A stretch of DNA of 64,000 nucleotides. It comes from Mycolicibacterium wolinskyi. Lineage in GTDB: Bacteria; Actinomycetota; Actinomycetes; Mycobacteriales; Mycobacteriaceae. A model generated the notes under the pieces. It did no database searches and was not told the DNA's origin. It saw only the letters and a list, made by a program, of their open reading frames with translations. Shown here one piece after another: positions 43,180-52,004 of the stretch (positions are counted from its first letter, which is position 1; each line of letters begins with the position of its first letter). The stretch lies in NCBI RefSeq assembly GCF_002101965.1, contig NZ_LQQA01000023.1, positions 202,082 through 266,081 on the forward strand, read 5' to 3'. Both the position numbers and the translations under genes were made by a program.

Positions 43180-45156
43180 GTGACAGATACGGACCTCTTC
43201 ACGGCTGACAACGCCAATGACACCGGTGATTTGTCCAATGCCGTGACATCAGACAGCGTTGCGCCCGCTGCCACCAAGTCGGACACCGCGCCGCGCGGTT
43301 CGAGCGCCCGGCCTGCGTCGCTGTCGACGATGGTGCTGCCGGAGCTGCGCGCACTGGCCAAGGAAATCGGTGTTGAAGGTGCGTCCGGTCTGCGCAAGAG
43401 TGAATTGATCGCAGCCATTCGCGCCCACCGCGGCGAAACCAACGGCCGGACCGCTGAGGCCAGCAGCCCGGCGGCCACCGATGCGCCTGCAGACGCCGGT
43501 GCCGAGGCTGCCGAGCAGCCCGCCCCCCGACGCCGTGAGCGCCGTGGCTCATCTCGCCAGGCCGGGGCTCCGGCCGGTGGTGAGGCGACCAAAGACGCGA
43601 AGACCGCCGAGGCGGAGCCGGCCAAGGCCGCGGAGGCCGAGCCCGCCAAGACCGTCGAGACCAAGGCCGCGACCGCTGAGCCGGAAGGCAAGCAGGACGC
43701 CGCGCAAGATCAGCCCAAGCAGGACACCCGCAACAAGGGTGATCGCCGCAAGGACGATCAGGCCAAGGGCGACCGGAACAAGGACGACCAGGGCAAAGAC
43801 GACCAGGGCAAGCAGGACCGGCAGGACCGGCAGTCCTCGGGCGATCAGTCGGATCAGCAGTCCGACCAGAACCGCGGCGGCGGCAATGCCGATGACGACG
43901 GCGAGGGCCGCCAGGGCCGGCGTGGCCGTCGGTTCCGCGACCGCAGGCGCCGTGGCGAACGCGGCGGTGAAGGCGGTGGCGACACCGAGATTCGTGAGGA
44001 CGATGTCGTCCAGCCCGTCGCGGGCATCCTCGACGTCCTGGACAACTACGCGTTCGTCCGCACGTCGGGCTACCTCGCCGGGCCGAACGACGTCTACGTG
44101 TCGATGAACATGGTCCGCAAGAACGGGCTGCGCCGCGGTGACGCGGTCACCGGCGCGGTCCGCGTGCCCCGCGAAGGCGAGAACACCGGCCAGAATCCGC
44201 GCCAGAAGTTCAACCCGCTGGTCCGGCTCGACACCGTCAACGGCGGCTCGGTCGAGGACGCCAAGAAGCGTCCCGAGTTCAGCAAGCTCACACCGCTGTA
44301 CCCGAACCAGCGCTTGCGCCTGGAGACCACTCCGGAGCGGCTCACGACCCGCGTGATCGACCTGATCATGCCGATCGGTAAGGGGCAGCGCGCCCTGATC
44401 GTGTCCCCGCCGAAGGCCGGTAAGACGACGATCATGCAGGACATCGCCAACGCGATCACCCGCAACAACCCGGAATGCCACCTCATGGTCGTGCTCGTCG
44501 ACGAGCGCCCCGAAGAGGTCACCGACATGCAGCGCTCGGTGAAGGGTGAGGTCATCGCCTCGACCTTCGACCGGCCGCCGTCAGACCACACCCAGGCCGC
44601 CGAGCTGGCCATCGAGCGGGCCAAGCGCCTGGTCGAGCAGGGCAAGGACGTCGTGGTGCTGTTGGACTCGATCACCCGGTTGGGCCGTGCGTACAACAAC
44701 GCGTCGCCCGCTTCTGGCCGCATCCTGTCCGGTGGTGTGGACTCGACCGCGCTGTACCCGCCGAAACGGTTCCTCGGCGCGGCGCGCAACATCGAGCACG
44801 GCGGCTCGCTGACGATCATCGCCACGGCAATGGTCGAGACCGGCTCCACCGGTGACACCGTGATCTTCGAGGAGTTCAAGGGCACCGGCAACGCCGAGCT
44901 CAAGCTGGACCGCAAGATCGCCGAGCGGCGCGTGTTCCCGGCCGTCGACGTCAACCCGTCCGGTACCCGTAAGGACGAGCTGCTGCTGTCGCCGGACGAG
45001 TTCGCGATCGTGCACAAGCTGCGCCGCGTGCTCTCGGGTCTCGATTCGCACCAGGCCATCGATCTCTTGATGAGCCAGTTGCGCAAGACCAAGAACAACT
45101 ACGAGTTCCTGGTGCAGGTCTCCAAGACCGCGCCCGGCTCGATGGACGTCGACTGA
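43180..45156 (+). CDS. rho: Transcription termination factor Rho
   Basis: 658 residues, long because of an inserted disordered region. Order: N-terminal SAP-like helices (LPELRALAKEIGVEGASGLRKSELIAAI), about 150 residues rich in Lys, Asp, Gln and Arg (about 100-260), RNA-binding cold-shock-like domain (GILDVLDNYAFVRTSGY), and the hexameric ATPase with Walker A SPPKAGKTTI and DSITRLGRAYN. GTG 43180 is preferred; AAAGGA is just upstream. Mycobacterial Rho is essential and terminates transcripts lacking strong hairpins. Confidence 0.96.
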   Translation: MTDTDLFTADNANDTGDLSNAVTSDSVAPAATKSDTAPRGSSARPASLSTMVLPELRALAKEIGVEGASGLRKSELIAAIRAHRGETNGRTAEASSPAATDAPADAGAEAAEQPAPRRRERRGSSRQAGAPAGGEATKDAKTAEAEPAKAAEAEPAKTVETKAATAEPEGKQDAAQDQPKQDTRNKGDRRKDDQAKGDRNKDDQGKDDQGKQDRQDRQSSGDQSDQQSDQNRGGGNADDDGEGRQGRRGRRFRDRRRRGERGGEGGGDTEIREDDVVQPVAGILDVLDNYAFVRTSGYLAGPNDVYVSMNMVRKNGLRRGDAVTGAVRVPREGENTGQNPRQKFNPLVRLDTVNGGSVEDAKKRPEFSKLTPLYPNQRLRLETTPERLTTRVIDLIMPIGKGQRALIVSPPKAGKTTIMQDIANAITRNNPECHLMVVLVDERPEEVTDMQRSVKGEVIASTFDRPPSDHTQAAELAIERAKRLVEQGKDVVVLLDSITRLGRAYNNASPASGRILSGGVDSTALYPPKRFLGAARNIEHGGSLTIIATAMVETGSTGDTVIFEEFKGTGNAELKLDRKIAERRVFPAVDVNPSGTRKDELLLSPDEFAIVHKLRRVLSGLDSHQAIDLLMSQLRKTKNNYEFLVQVSKTAPGSMDVD

Positions 45157-45173
45157 CACGTCGGCTGCCACGC

Positions 45174-45203
45174 AAGGCCCTCGCTTCGGCGGGGGCCTTT
45201 TGC
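45174..45203 (+). terminator. Intrinsic terminator after rho
   Basis: Eleven-base-pair stem (AAGGCCCTCGC with GCGGGGGCCTT, one G-U) closed by a TTCG tetraloop and followed by TT, 18 nt past the rho stop. Confidence 0.88.
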
Positions 45204-45244
45204 GTATCCAGGTGTACTACTCAACATTGACTACTATTGGGCGC

Positions 45245-45955
45245 ATGCCGACAACGACAGTTCCGCTGCTGCCTTGTACCGACCCCGATCGAGCCGTCGA
45301 GTTCTACCGGGCGCTGGGCTTCGACACGTCGGACCAGCAGACCAAGCCCTACCTGTACCTGGCATTCACGCTGGCCGACATCAATGTGCACTTCAAGGAA
45401 CCGGCACCCAGCCTGAACCCGGCCGAGGAACTGTCCGGTGGTTGCGTGATCTTCGTCGATGACGTGCGTGGCTTCCACGCCGCCTTCAGCGACGGCCTGC
45501 GTAGGCACTACGGGCGCCTACCCATCACCGGGCTGCCGCGCATCGCCCGCCTGCGACCGGGGCAGTCCCGGTTCAACCTGTACGACCCGTCCGGAAACTG
45601 CCTCGTGTTCATCCGGCGCGACGAGGCCGATATCACCTACGGCGGCGCGCGCAGCCTGTCGGGCCTGGCCAGAGCGCTCGACAATGTCGCGATCTTCCGT
45701 GATTTCAAGGACGACGACGTACTCGCCGCGCGCGCCCTCGACACGGCGCTGCGCAGATACCGCGACAGCGCACCGCGGCTTGATCTGGCCAGGGCACTCG
45801 CGGACCGGATCGAGCTGGCGATCGTATTGGGAGACAGTGCGACCGCGGATTCCGTTCGCGCCGAACTGGATTCGATGCACCTGACCCCGGACGAGCGTGA
45901 AGGTGCGGCGACCGAACTGCAAGCGATCACGGACCTTGAGCGATGGCTGGGGTAG
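45245..45955 (+). CDS. VOC family protein with C-terminal helical extension
   Basis: 236 residues. The first 125 residues are a single glyoxalase-like module (LPCTDPDRAVEFYRALGF, NVHFKEPAP, RFNLYDPSGNCLVFIRR); the rest is helical, with repeat-like Ala/Leu stretches. ATG 45245 sits seven bases after TACTAT (45232-45237): leaderless. It overlaps the PadR gene by 13 nt, so regulator and enzyme are co-transcribed. It could be a resistance or detoxification protein; substrate unknown. Confidence 0.8.
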   Translation: MPTTTVPLLPCTDPDRAVEFYRALGFDTSDQQTKPYLYLAFTLADINVHFKEPAPSLNPAEELSGGCVIFVDDVRGFHAAFSDGLRRHYGRLPITGLPRIARLRPGQSRFNLYDPSGNCLVFIRRDEADITYGGARSLSGLARALDNVAIFRDFKDDDVLAARALDTALRRYRDSAPRLDLARALADRIELAIVLGDSATADSVRAELDSMHLTPDEREGAATELQAITDLERWLG

Positions 45956-46545
45956 CCGCGCCGACCGTCCGGCTGCTCGTGCTCGGCGTCGTGCGCACCC
46001 GCGGCGAGGCGCATGGGTACGCCGTCCACCGCGAACTGATGTCGTGGCGCGTGGACACCTGGACCGCGGTCAAACCGCCGTCGATCTATCATGCGGTGAA
46101 ACAGCTTGAGCGCGAAGGCAAACTGCATTCCGGGCGCGCCGAACCGAGTCCTCGCGGGCCGGCCCGCGTGGTCTACGCCATCACCGAATCCGGCGTCGAG
46201 GAGTTTTTTCGGCTGCTCGAAGCGGCCCTCATCAGCCCCGACATCGAGGAGTTCGGAGCTGGGATCGCCTTCATGCGGAGCCTGCCCCGCGACCGCGTCG
46301 CCGAGTTACTCACCGAGCAGTTGGCCGTCAGCCGGCAGATCGGCGTGGAACTACAGGACATGAAGCCGCAGTGGCCCAATGCGGCCGAGCCGCCGCACGC
46401 CCAGCATCTGCTCGATCTGTGGACCGGTGTCTTCGATGCCAACGCCCGGTGGACTGCGGCGATGCTCGGCCGGGTGCGAGCGGGCGAGTTCTCGTTCGCC
46501 GACGATCAAACCGCCGGATCTGCTTTCAGGCCGGGCATCACGTAG
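45943..46545 (+). CDS. PadR family transcriptional regulator
   Basis: 200 residues. N-terminal winged helix: VRLLVLGVVRTRGEAHGYAVHRELMSWR, PPSIYHAVKQLEREGKL; the C-terminal Vir-type coiled coil dimerises. It probably represses its own operon, whose promoter region carries the direct repeat ACTACT at 45226 and 45231. It converges on and overlaps the 3' end of a TetR gene by 40 nt. Confidence 0.87.
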   Translation: MAGVAAPTVRLLVLGVVRTRGEAHGYAVHRELMSWRVDTWTAVKPPSIYHAVKQLEREGKLHSGRAEPSPRGPARVVYAITESGVEEFFRLLEAALISPDIEEFGAGIAFMRSLPRDRVAELLTEQLAVSRQIGVELQDMKPQWPNAAEPPHAQHLLDLWTGVFDANARWTAAMLGRVRAGEFSFADDQTAGSAFRPGIT

Positions 46546-47150
46546 CGGCGGAGATGGGTCAGGACGGCGTCGAAGTCGCCGGCGTCCAACTGTTCGCCCG
46601 GCACCGTCGCGAACGTAAGAAGAACGCGCGCAACCCATTCTGAAGCCTCGGCGATGTCGGTGTCGGGGTGGATCTCGCCGGCGTCGCGGGCCGCGACGAG
46701 GTAGCGCGACCAGAACTCCGCGAGGTCGGGCACCAGGCCCTGCACGCCGGCCCCCGCGCATGCGGCGAACTCGTCGGGCTCCTCGACCCGTAGCTTCATC
46801 AGGAGCGCGCCGGGATCGTCGTAGGCCGTGCGGCCGTGCCGGATACCCGCGGCGATTTTCTGGTCGAGCCCGTCGAACTGTTCGAGCATCGCGTGCGCTT
46901 CGGACCAATACGCCTCGTTGAGGCGCACGATCGCAGCGCCCAGCAACGTCACCTTGTCCGGGAAATGGCGATAGAGCCAGCCGCGTGACACCCCGGCGGC
47001 CTCGGCCACCTCCGACACCGTCGTCGCACGAATCCCCTTGGTACGCAGACAAACCTCGGCCGCGTCGATCAAGCGGTCGCGCACACTTCGTGGGGTCGTA
47101 GTGCTGGTCAACTCCGGTGGCTCCTGGTCATGGGGTTCGGATAGGTACAT
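46506..47150 (-). CDS. TetR family transcriptional regulator
   Basis: 214 residues from ATG 47150. The helix-turn-helix is IRATTVSEVAEAAGVSRGWLYRHFPDKVTLL. The start is uncertain: a -10-like CAGAAT (47155-47160, minus strand) would place the transcript start inside this ATG, while TTG 47111 has AGGAG 9 nt upstream and gives the normal TetR N-terminal length. It is divergent from the acyl-CoA ligase gene at 47241, its likely target. Confidence 0.87.
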   Translation of the reverse strand: MYLSEPHDQEPPELTSTTTPRSVRDRLIDAAEVCLRTKGIRATTVSEVAEAAGVSRGWLYRHFPDKVTLLGAAIVRLNEAYWSEAHAMLEQFDGLDQKIAAGIRHGRTAYDDPGALLMKLRVEEPDEFAACAGAGVQGLVPDLAEFWSRYLVAARDAGEIHPDTDIAEASEWVARVLLTFATVPGEQLDAGDFDAVLTHLRRYVMPGLKADPAV

Positions 47151-47240
47151 GATTCTGCCAAGGCCTGACGCTACCGGGTCGCGGCACAACCGTGGTAGAC
47201 AGTTTTCGTAATCTGTTCACTTGCCTAGGGGAGTCGTTGG

Positions 47241-48827
47241 ATGGCCGATACGCTGCAGCAACTGCTCCGGGAACGGGCCGAGCAGGACACCGTCGCGGTC
47301 AAGCGCGGCGACCAGAGCTGGACGTGGCGGCAACACATCGCCGACGCATCGCGCCAGGCCGCGGCGCTGCTGGCCCTCGCAGACCGGGACCGTCCGGTCC
47401 ACATCGGCACACTGCTCGGCAACACTCCCGACATGCTCACCGCGATGGCGGCCGCGGGGCTCGGAGGCTACGTCCTGTGCGGCATCAACAACACTCGGCG
47501 GGGTGAGGCGCTTGCCCGCGACATCCTGCGTTCCGACTGTCAGATCCTGCTCACCGACGCGGCACACCGCGATCTGCTGACCGGCCTGGACCTGCCCGGC
47601 GTCCGGATTCTCGACACCACGTCCGACGAGTGGGCACAGTTGACCGCGGACCCGCGACCGCTGACACCGTGGCGCGAGGTCGGGCCGACCGACACGTTCA
47701 TGATGATCTTCACGTCGGGAACCAGCGGTGATCCCAAAGCCGTGCAGGTGGCGCACATGACGGTGTTGTTCGCCGGGCTGGCGCTTGTCGAGCGGTTCGC
47801 CATCACCGCAGCCGACGTCTGTTACCTGTCCATGCCGTTGTTCCACTCCAACGCGCTGCTGGCGGGCTGGGGCGTGGCCGTCGCGTCGGGCGCCGCGATG
47901 GCGCCTGCGACGTTCTCGGCGTCCGGACTGCTGTGCGACCTGCGCCGTTACGGCGCGACCTACCTGAACTACGTCGGCAAACCACTGGCGTATGTGCTCG
48001 CCACGCCCGAACAGCCCGACGACAGTGACAATCCGCTGCGTGTGGCATTCGGCAACGAGGCCAGCGATCGCGACATCGCCGAATTCGGCAGGCGATTCGG
48101 CTGCACGGTGTGGGACGGTTTCGGCTCGACCGAAGGCGCCGTGATCGTCACGCGCGAGGACAACTGCCCGCCCGGATCAGTGGGCAGAGGGTTCCCCGGG
48201 GTGGCGATCTACGACCCCGAGACCGTCACCGAGTGCGCCGTCGCGGAATTCGACGCGGGCGGTGCATTGGTCAACGGCGATGAGGCCATCGGCGAGCTCG
48301 TCAACACCACGGGCGCCGGATTGTTCCAGGGCTACTACAACGACCGGTCGGCGACCGACGAGCGGTTACGCCACGGGATGTACTGGTCGGGCGATCTGGC
48401 CTACCGCGACGCCGAGGGCTGGATCTACCTCGCCGGCCGGACCGCCGACTGGATGCGGGTGGACGGCGAGAACATGACATCGGCGCCCATCGAACGCATT
48501 CTCGTGCGCCATCCCGCCGTCAACATCGTCGCGGTGTACCCGGTGCCCGACGAGTTCGTCGGCGATCAGGTGATGGCCGCCATCGTGCTGCAGGACGGCG
48601 CGTCCCTCAGGCCCGAGGACTTCGAGGAGTTCCTCGCCGCGCAGCCCGATCTGTCACCGAAGGCGTGGCCACGCTACGTCTGGATCGCCGACGATCTGCC
48701 GATGACGGCGACCAACAAGATCCTCAAACGCGAGCTCATCGCACGCGGTGTCGAGCCGGACGGACGATGCCTGTGGCGGCGCGAGGGCACGCGATACACC
48801 GACGCCGACAGGACGCCTCACCGCTGA
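47241..48827 (+). CDS. Acyl-CoA synthetase (FadD-type, ANL superfamily)
   Basis: 528 residues. The AMP-forming signature is MIFTSGTSGDPKAVQVAH; later motifs are WDGFGSTEGAV, YWSGDLAYRDAEGWIYLAGRTADWMRVDGENM and the C-terminal lysine in MTATNKILKREL. It activates a carboxylic acid to its CoA thioester through an acyl-adenylate. From memory it is closest in style to mycobacterial FadD1/FadD17, so I assign no symbol. GGGGAG at 47226-47231 is the ribosome site. Probably controlled by the divergent TetR protein. Confidence 0.9.
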   Translation: MADTLQQLLRERAEQDTVAVKRGDQSWTWRQHIADASRQAAALLALADRDRPVHIGTLLGNTPDMLTAMAAAGLGGYVLCGINNTRRGEALARDILRSDCQILLTDAAHRDLLTGLDLPGVRILDTTSDEWAQLTADPRPLTPWREVGPTDTFMMIFTSGTSGDPKAVQVAHMTVLFAGLALVERFAITAADVCYLSMPLFHSNALLAGWGVAVASGAAMAPATFSASGLLCDLRRYGATYLNYVGKPLAYVLATPEQPDDSDNPLRVAFGNEASDRDIAEFGRRFGCTVWDGFGSTEGAVIVTREDNCPPGSVGRGFPGVAIYDPETVTECAVAEFDAGGALVNGDEAIGELVNTTGAGLFQGYYNDRSATDERLRHGMYWSGDLAYRDAEGWIYLAGRTADWMRVDGENMTSAPIERILVRHPAVNIVAVYPVPDEFVGDQVMAAIVLQDGASLRPEDFEEFLAAQPDLSPKAWPRYVWIADDLPMTATNKILKRELIARGVEPDGRCLWRREGTRYTDADRTPHR

Positions 48828-48893
48828 TCGGGGTTGGTAAACGGTGAGGCGTCGATCATCGGATACCCGGAATATCGTCCGTTCATCACGCGT

Positions 48894-48965
48894 TTAGGAG
48901 ACTGGCGGTTGACCTGGCATAATGGACCGCTGACCCTCGGTCCCGGTTCACGTCCGCGCACGTGA
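48894..48965 (+). promoter_or_regulatory. rpmE promoter and leader hairpin
   Basis: An extended -10, TGGCATAAT (48915-48923), follows a weak -35 TTAGGA (48894-48899). The leader to 49022 contains a perfect inverted repeat TCACGT/ACGTGA at 48948-48965. Actinobacterial L31 genes are reported to carry ribosomal-protein leader RNAs; whether this is one needs covariance comparison. Confidence 0.45.
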
Positions 48966-49022
48966 GGAGCGAAATAGCTCCTGGCACTTCGGGCGACCCG
49001 GGCCCACGAATGAAGAGGAACC

Positions 49023-49262
49023 ATGAAAACAGGCATTCATCCTGAGTACGTCGAGACCACCGTGCACTGCGGTTGTGGCAACACCTTCACCACGCGCAGC
49101 ACGAAGCAGAGCGGACAGATCGTCGTCGAGGTCTGCTCGCAGTGCCATCCGTTCTACACCGGCAAGCAGAAGATCCTCGACAGCGGCGGCCGCGTCGCCC
49201 GCTTCGAGAAGCGCTACGGCAAGCGCAAGCCCGCCGGTGACAAGGCCGCAGCGGACAAGTAG
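49023..49262 (+). CDS. rpmE: 50S ribosomal protein L31, zinc-binding form
   Basis: 79 residues. Zinc ligands are present: Cys16 and Cys18 in HCGCGNTF, and a second pair in VCSQCHPFYTGKQ. This is the zinc-containing (C+) form, which is replaced by a Cys-less paralogue under zinc limitation in many mycobacteria. A basic C-terminus KRYGKRKPAGDKAAADK is typical. GAAGAGGAACC precedes the ATG. Confidence 0.97.
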   Translation: MKTGIHPEYVETTVHCGCGNTFTTRSTKQSGQIVVEVCSQCHPFYTGKQKILDSGGRVARFEKRYGKRKPAGDKAAADK

Positions 49263-49269
49263 CTACGTC

Positions 49270-49316
49270 AACAGCGCCCGATCTGTCGCATCCGCGTCGG
49301 ATCCGGGCGCTGTTTT
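49270..49316 (+). terminator. Intrinsic terminator after rpmE
   Basis: Eleven-base arms AACAGCGCCCG (49270-49280) and CGGGCGCTGTT (49304-49314), followed by TT, 8 nt past the rpmE stop. The loop region can extend pairing with GATC/GGATC. Confidence 0.85.
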
Positions 49317-49349
49317 CGTTTCACGGAGGATTCGGGAAGGAGCGGGCAA

Positions 49350-50429
49350 GTGACCTACACAGATACCGCGCCGGCGATCGAGGCGTTGCTGGCCGAGCAC
49401 GCCGATCTCGAGCGACAGCTCGCCGATCCCAATCTGCATTCCGACGCGGCGGCCGCCCGCAAGGTGGGCCGGCGGTTCGCGCAGGTATCGCCCGTCGTCG
49501 CGACCTACCGCAAGCTGGAAGCCGCCCGCGGTGACCTCGAAGCGGCCCGTGAGCTGGCCGCCGACGACGCCAGTTTCGCCGCCGAGGTCGACGAGCTCGC
49601 CGCCACGGTCGCCGAGTTGGACCGACAGCTGACCGATCAGCTCGCCCCACGCGACCCGCACGACGCCGACGACATCGTGCTCGAGGTGAAATCGGGCGAA
49701 GGCGGCGAGGAATCCGCGCTGTTCGCGGCCGATCTGGCGCGGATGTACATGCGGTACGCCGAACGTCACGGCTGGAGCGTGACGATGCTCGACGAGACCA
49801 CGTCCGACCTCGGCGGCTACAAGGACGCCACGCTGTCGATCCGGAGCAAGGGCGATTCCGCCGACGGTGTCTGGGCGAGGCTGAAGTTCGAAGGCGGCGT
49901 GCACCGCGTTCAGCGGGTTCCCGTCACCGAATCGCAGGGCCGCGTGCACACCTCGGCGGCCGGCGTGCTGGTCTATCCCGAACCCGAAGAGGTCGAGGAA
50001 GTCGCGATCGACGAATCGGATCTGCGCATCGACGTGTACCGGTCGTCGGGCAAGGGCGGCCAGGGCGTCAACACCACCGACTCGGCCGTGCGCATCACGC
50101 ATCTGCCCACCGGCATCGTCGTCACGTGCCAGAACGAACGCTCGCAGCTGCAGAACAAGGCGCGCGCCATGCAGGTGCTGGCGGCCCGGCTGCAGGCGCT
50201 GGCCGAAGAACAGGCCCAGGCCGACGCCTCGGCCGACCGGGCGAGCCAGATCCGCACGGTCGACCGCAGCGAGCGCATCCGTACCTACAACTTCCCGGAA
50301 AACCGGATCGCCGATCACCGCATCAACTTCAAGGCCCACAACCTCGACCAGGTGCTCGACGGCGACCTCGACCCGCTGTTCGACGCACTCGCCGAAGCCG
50401 ACAAGCAGGCCCGCCTGCAGCAGGCCTGA
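49350..50429 (+). CDS. prfA: Peptide chain release factor 1
   Basis: 359 residues. The peptidyl-tRNA hydrolysis loop is SSGKGGQGVNTTDSAVR (GGQ), and the stop-codon-recognition region reads GRVHTSAAGVLVYPEPEEVEE just before it. It terminates at UAA and UAG. GTG 49350 follows GGAAGGAG. Its Gln is methylated by PrmC, encoded 19 nt downstream. Confidence 0.97.
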   Translation: MTYTDTAPAIEALLAEHADLERQLADPNLHSDAAAARKVGRRFAQVSPVVATYRKLEAARGDLEAARELAADDASFAAEVDELAATVAELDRQLTDQLAPRDPHDADDIVLEVKSGEGGEESALFAADLARMYMRYAERHGWSVTMLDETTSDLGGYKDATLSIRSKGDSADGVWARLKFEGGVHRVQRVPVTESQGRVHTSAAGVLVYPEPEEVEEVAIDESDLRIDVYRSSGKGGQGVNTTDSAVRITHLPTGIVVTCQNERSQLQNKARAMQVLAARLQALAEEQAQADASADRASQIRTVDRSERIRTYNFPENRIADHRINFKAHNLDQVLDGDLDPLFDALAEADKQARLQQA

Positions 50430-50448
50430 CCCGGTACGCCGGGGCGGT

Positions 50449-51306
50449 ATGACCTCCATGCGACAAGCGATCGAGGCTGCGACGGCGACACTCGAGGCGG
50501 CGGGCGTCGGTTCGCCGCGCATCGACGCCGAACTGCTCGCCGCGCACGCCGCGGGCACCGACCGCGGCCGTCTGATATTGCTCGACGATCCCGGGCCGGA
50601 CGTCCTGCAGGCATTCCGCGACCTCGTGGCCGCCCGGTCTCGGCGCGTGCCGTTGCAGCACCTGATCGGAACCGCGGCGTTCGGCCCGCTCACCCTCGCG
50701 GTGGGCCCCGGGGTGTTCATCCCGCGGCCGGAAACCGAGTCGCTGCTCGAATGGGCTGTGAAATGGGTTGACGCGCATGACCTTCCACGCGGCGCCGTGA
50801 TCGTCGACCTGTGCACGGGCTCGGGGGCGCTGGCGCTTGCGCTGGCCCGGCATCGGCCCGACGCGCGCGTGATCGCCGTCGACGATTCGCCTGCCGCGCT
50901 GGAGTACGCGCGCCGCAACACCGCGGGGACGACGGTCGAGGTGCTTGCCGCCGACGTCACGGCCCCCGGGCTGTTGCCCGAACTCGACGGCGCGGTTGAC
51001 CTGGTGGTGTCGAATCCGCCGTACATTCCGGACGGGGCCGAGCTCGAACCGGAAGTCGCCGACCATGATCCGGCCCATGCGCTGTTCGGCGGGCCGGACG
51101 GCATGGCGGTGATCGGACCGCTCGTGCGGCTTGCCGCGCGCTGGCTGCGCGACGGCGGCGCATGCGCGGTCGAGCACGACGACACCACGTCGCACCGCAC
51201 CGTCGCGGCATTCGCCGACGACGGCAGTTTCGGCGACGTGACGGCTCACCGCGACCTGGCGGGACGACCCCGCTTTGTCACGGCGGCCCGAATTGGACGA
51301 AGCTGA
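50449..51306 (+). CDS. prmC: Release factor glutamine N5-methyltransferase
   Basis: 285 residues. SAM-binding VIVDLCTGSGALALALARH and the substrate motif VVSNPPYIPDG (NPPY) define PrmC/HemK. An N-terminal helical domain binds the release factor (VPLQHLIGTAAFGPLTLAVGPGVFIPRPETE). It modifies the GGQ glutamine of RF1/RF2. ATG 50449 is used; ATG 50458 is possible. Confidence 0.95.
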   Translation: MTSMRQAIEAATATLEAAGVGSPRIDAELLAAHAAGTDRGRLILLDDPGPDVLQAFRDLVAARSRRVPLQHLIGTAAFGPLTLAVGPGVFIPRPETESLLEWAVKWVDAHDLPRGAVIVDLCTGSGALALALARHRPDARVIAVDDSPAALEYARRNTAGTTVEVLAADVTAPGLLPELDGAVDLVVSNPPYIPDGAELEPEVADHDPAHALFGGPDGMAVIGPLVRLAARWLRDGGACAVEHDDTTSHRTVAAFADDGSFGDVTAHRDLAGRPRFVTAARIGRS

Positions 51307-51310
51307 CAGT

Positions 51311-51976
51311 ATGAGCGAGCTGTTCGACTGTGCCGATCCCGTCGCGCGGGAGACCGGTATCGCCTCGGCGGTCAGCGCGGTCAAAGGCGGCCGCCTCGTC
51401 GTGATGCCCACCGACACCGTCTACGGCATCGGCGCCGACGCGTTCGACCCGGAAGCGGTCGGGGCGCTGCTGTCGGCCAAGGGGCGAGGCCGCGACATGC
51501 CGGTCGGTGTTCTCGTCGGCTCCTGGACCACCATCGACGGGCTCGTGTACTCGGTGCCGCGGACCGCTCGTGAACTGATCCGGGCGTTCTGGCCCGGCGC
51601 GCTGAGCCTCGTGGTGCAGCAAGCGCCGTCGCTGCAATGGGATCTCGGCGATGCCCACGGCAGCGTCATGCTGCGGATGCCACTGCACCCGGTCGCGATC
51701 GAACTCCTGCGTGAGGTCGGCCCGATGGCGGTGTCGAGTGCCAACATCTCCGGCCGACCGGCCGCGGTCACCGCAGCCGAGGCGCGCGATCAGCTCGGCG
51801 ATCTCGTCGAGGTCTACCTCGACGGCGGGCCTGCCGAACAACAGGCCGCGTCGACCATCGTGGACCTGACCGGCGCACAACCCCGCATCCTGCGCAGCGG
51901 TCCGATCAGCGCCGAGGACATCGCGCGGGTTCTCGAAGTGGAAGTCTCGACACTCGCCCCGCCATTGACGGAATGA
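51311..51976 (+). CDS. sua5: L-threonylcarbamoyladenylate synthase (Sua5/YwlC/TsaC)
   Basis: 221 residues, single YrdC domain. VVMPTDTVYGIGADAF, KGRGRDMPVGVLV, FWPGALSLVV and VSSANISGRPA are diagnostic. It makes threonylcarbamoyl-AMP for the t6A modification of ANN-decoding tRNAs. The start ATG 51311 is 5 nt past the prmC stop. The short length lacks the C-terminal Sua5 domain. Confidence 0.95.
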   Translation: MSELFDCADPVARETGIASAVSAVKGGRLVVMPTDTVYGIGADAFDPEAVGALLSAKGRGRDMPVGVLVGSWTTIDGLVYSVPRTARELIRAFWPGALSLVVQQAPSLQWDLGDAHGSVMLRMPLHPVAIELLREVGPMAVSSANISGRPAAVTAAEARDQLGDLVEVYLDGGPAEQQAASTIVDLTGAQPRILRSGPISAEDIARVLEVEVSTLAPPLTE

Positions 51977-52004
51977 TCTCAGCTTTCTGCAGTACGGTGC
52001 ACCG

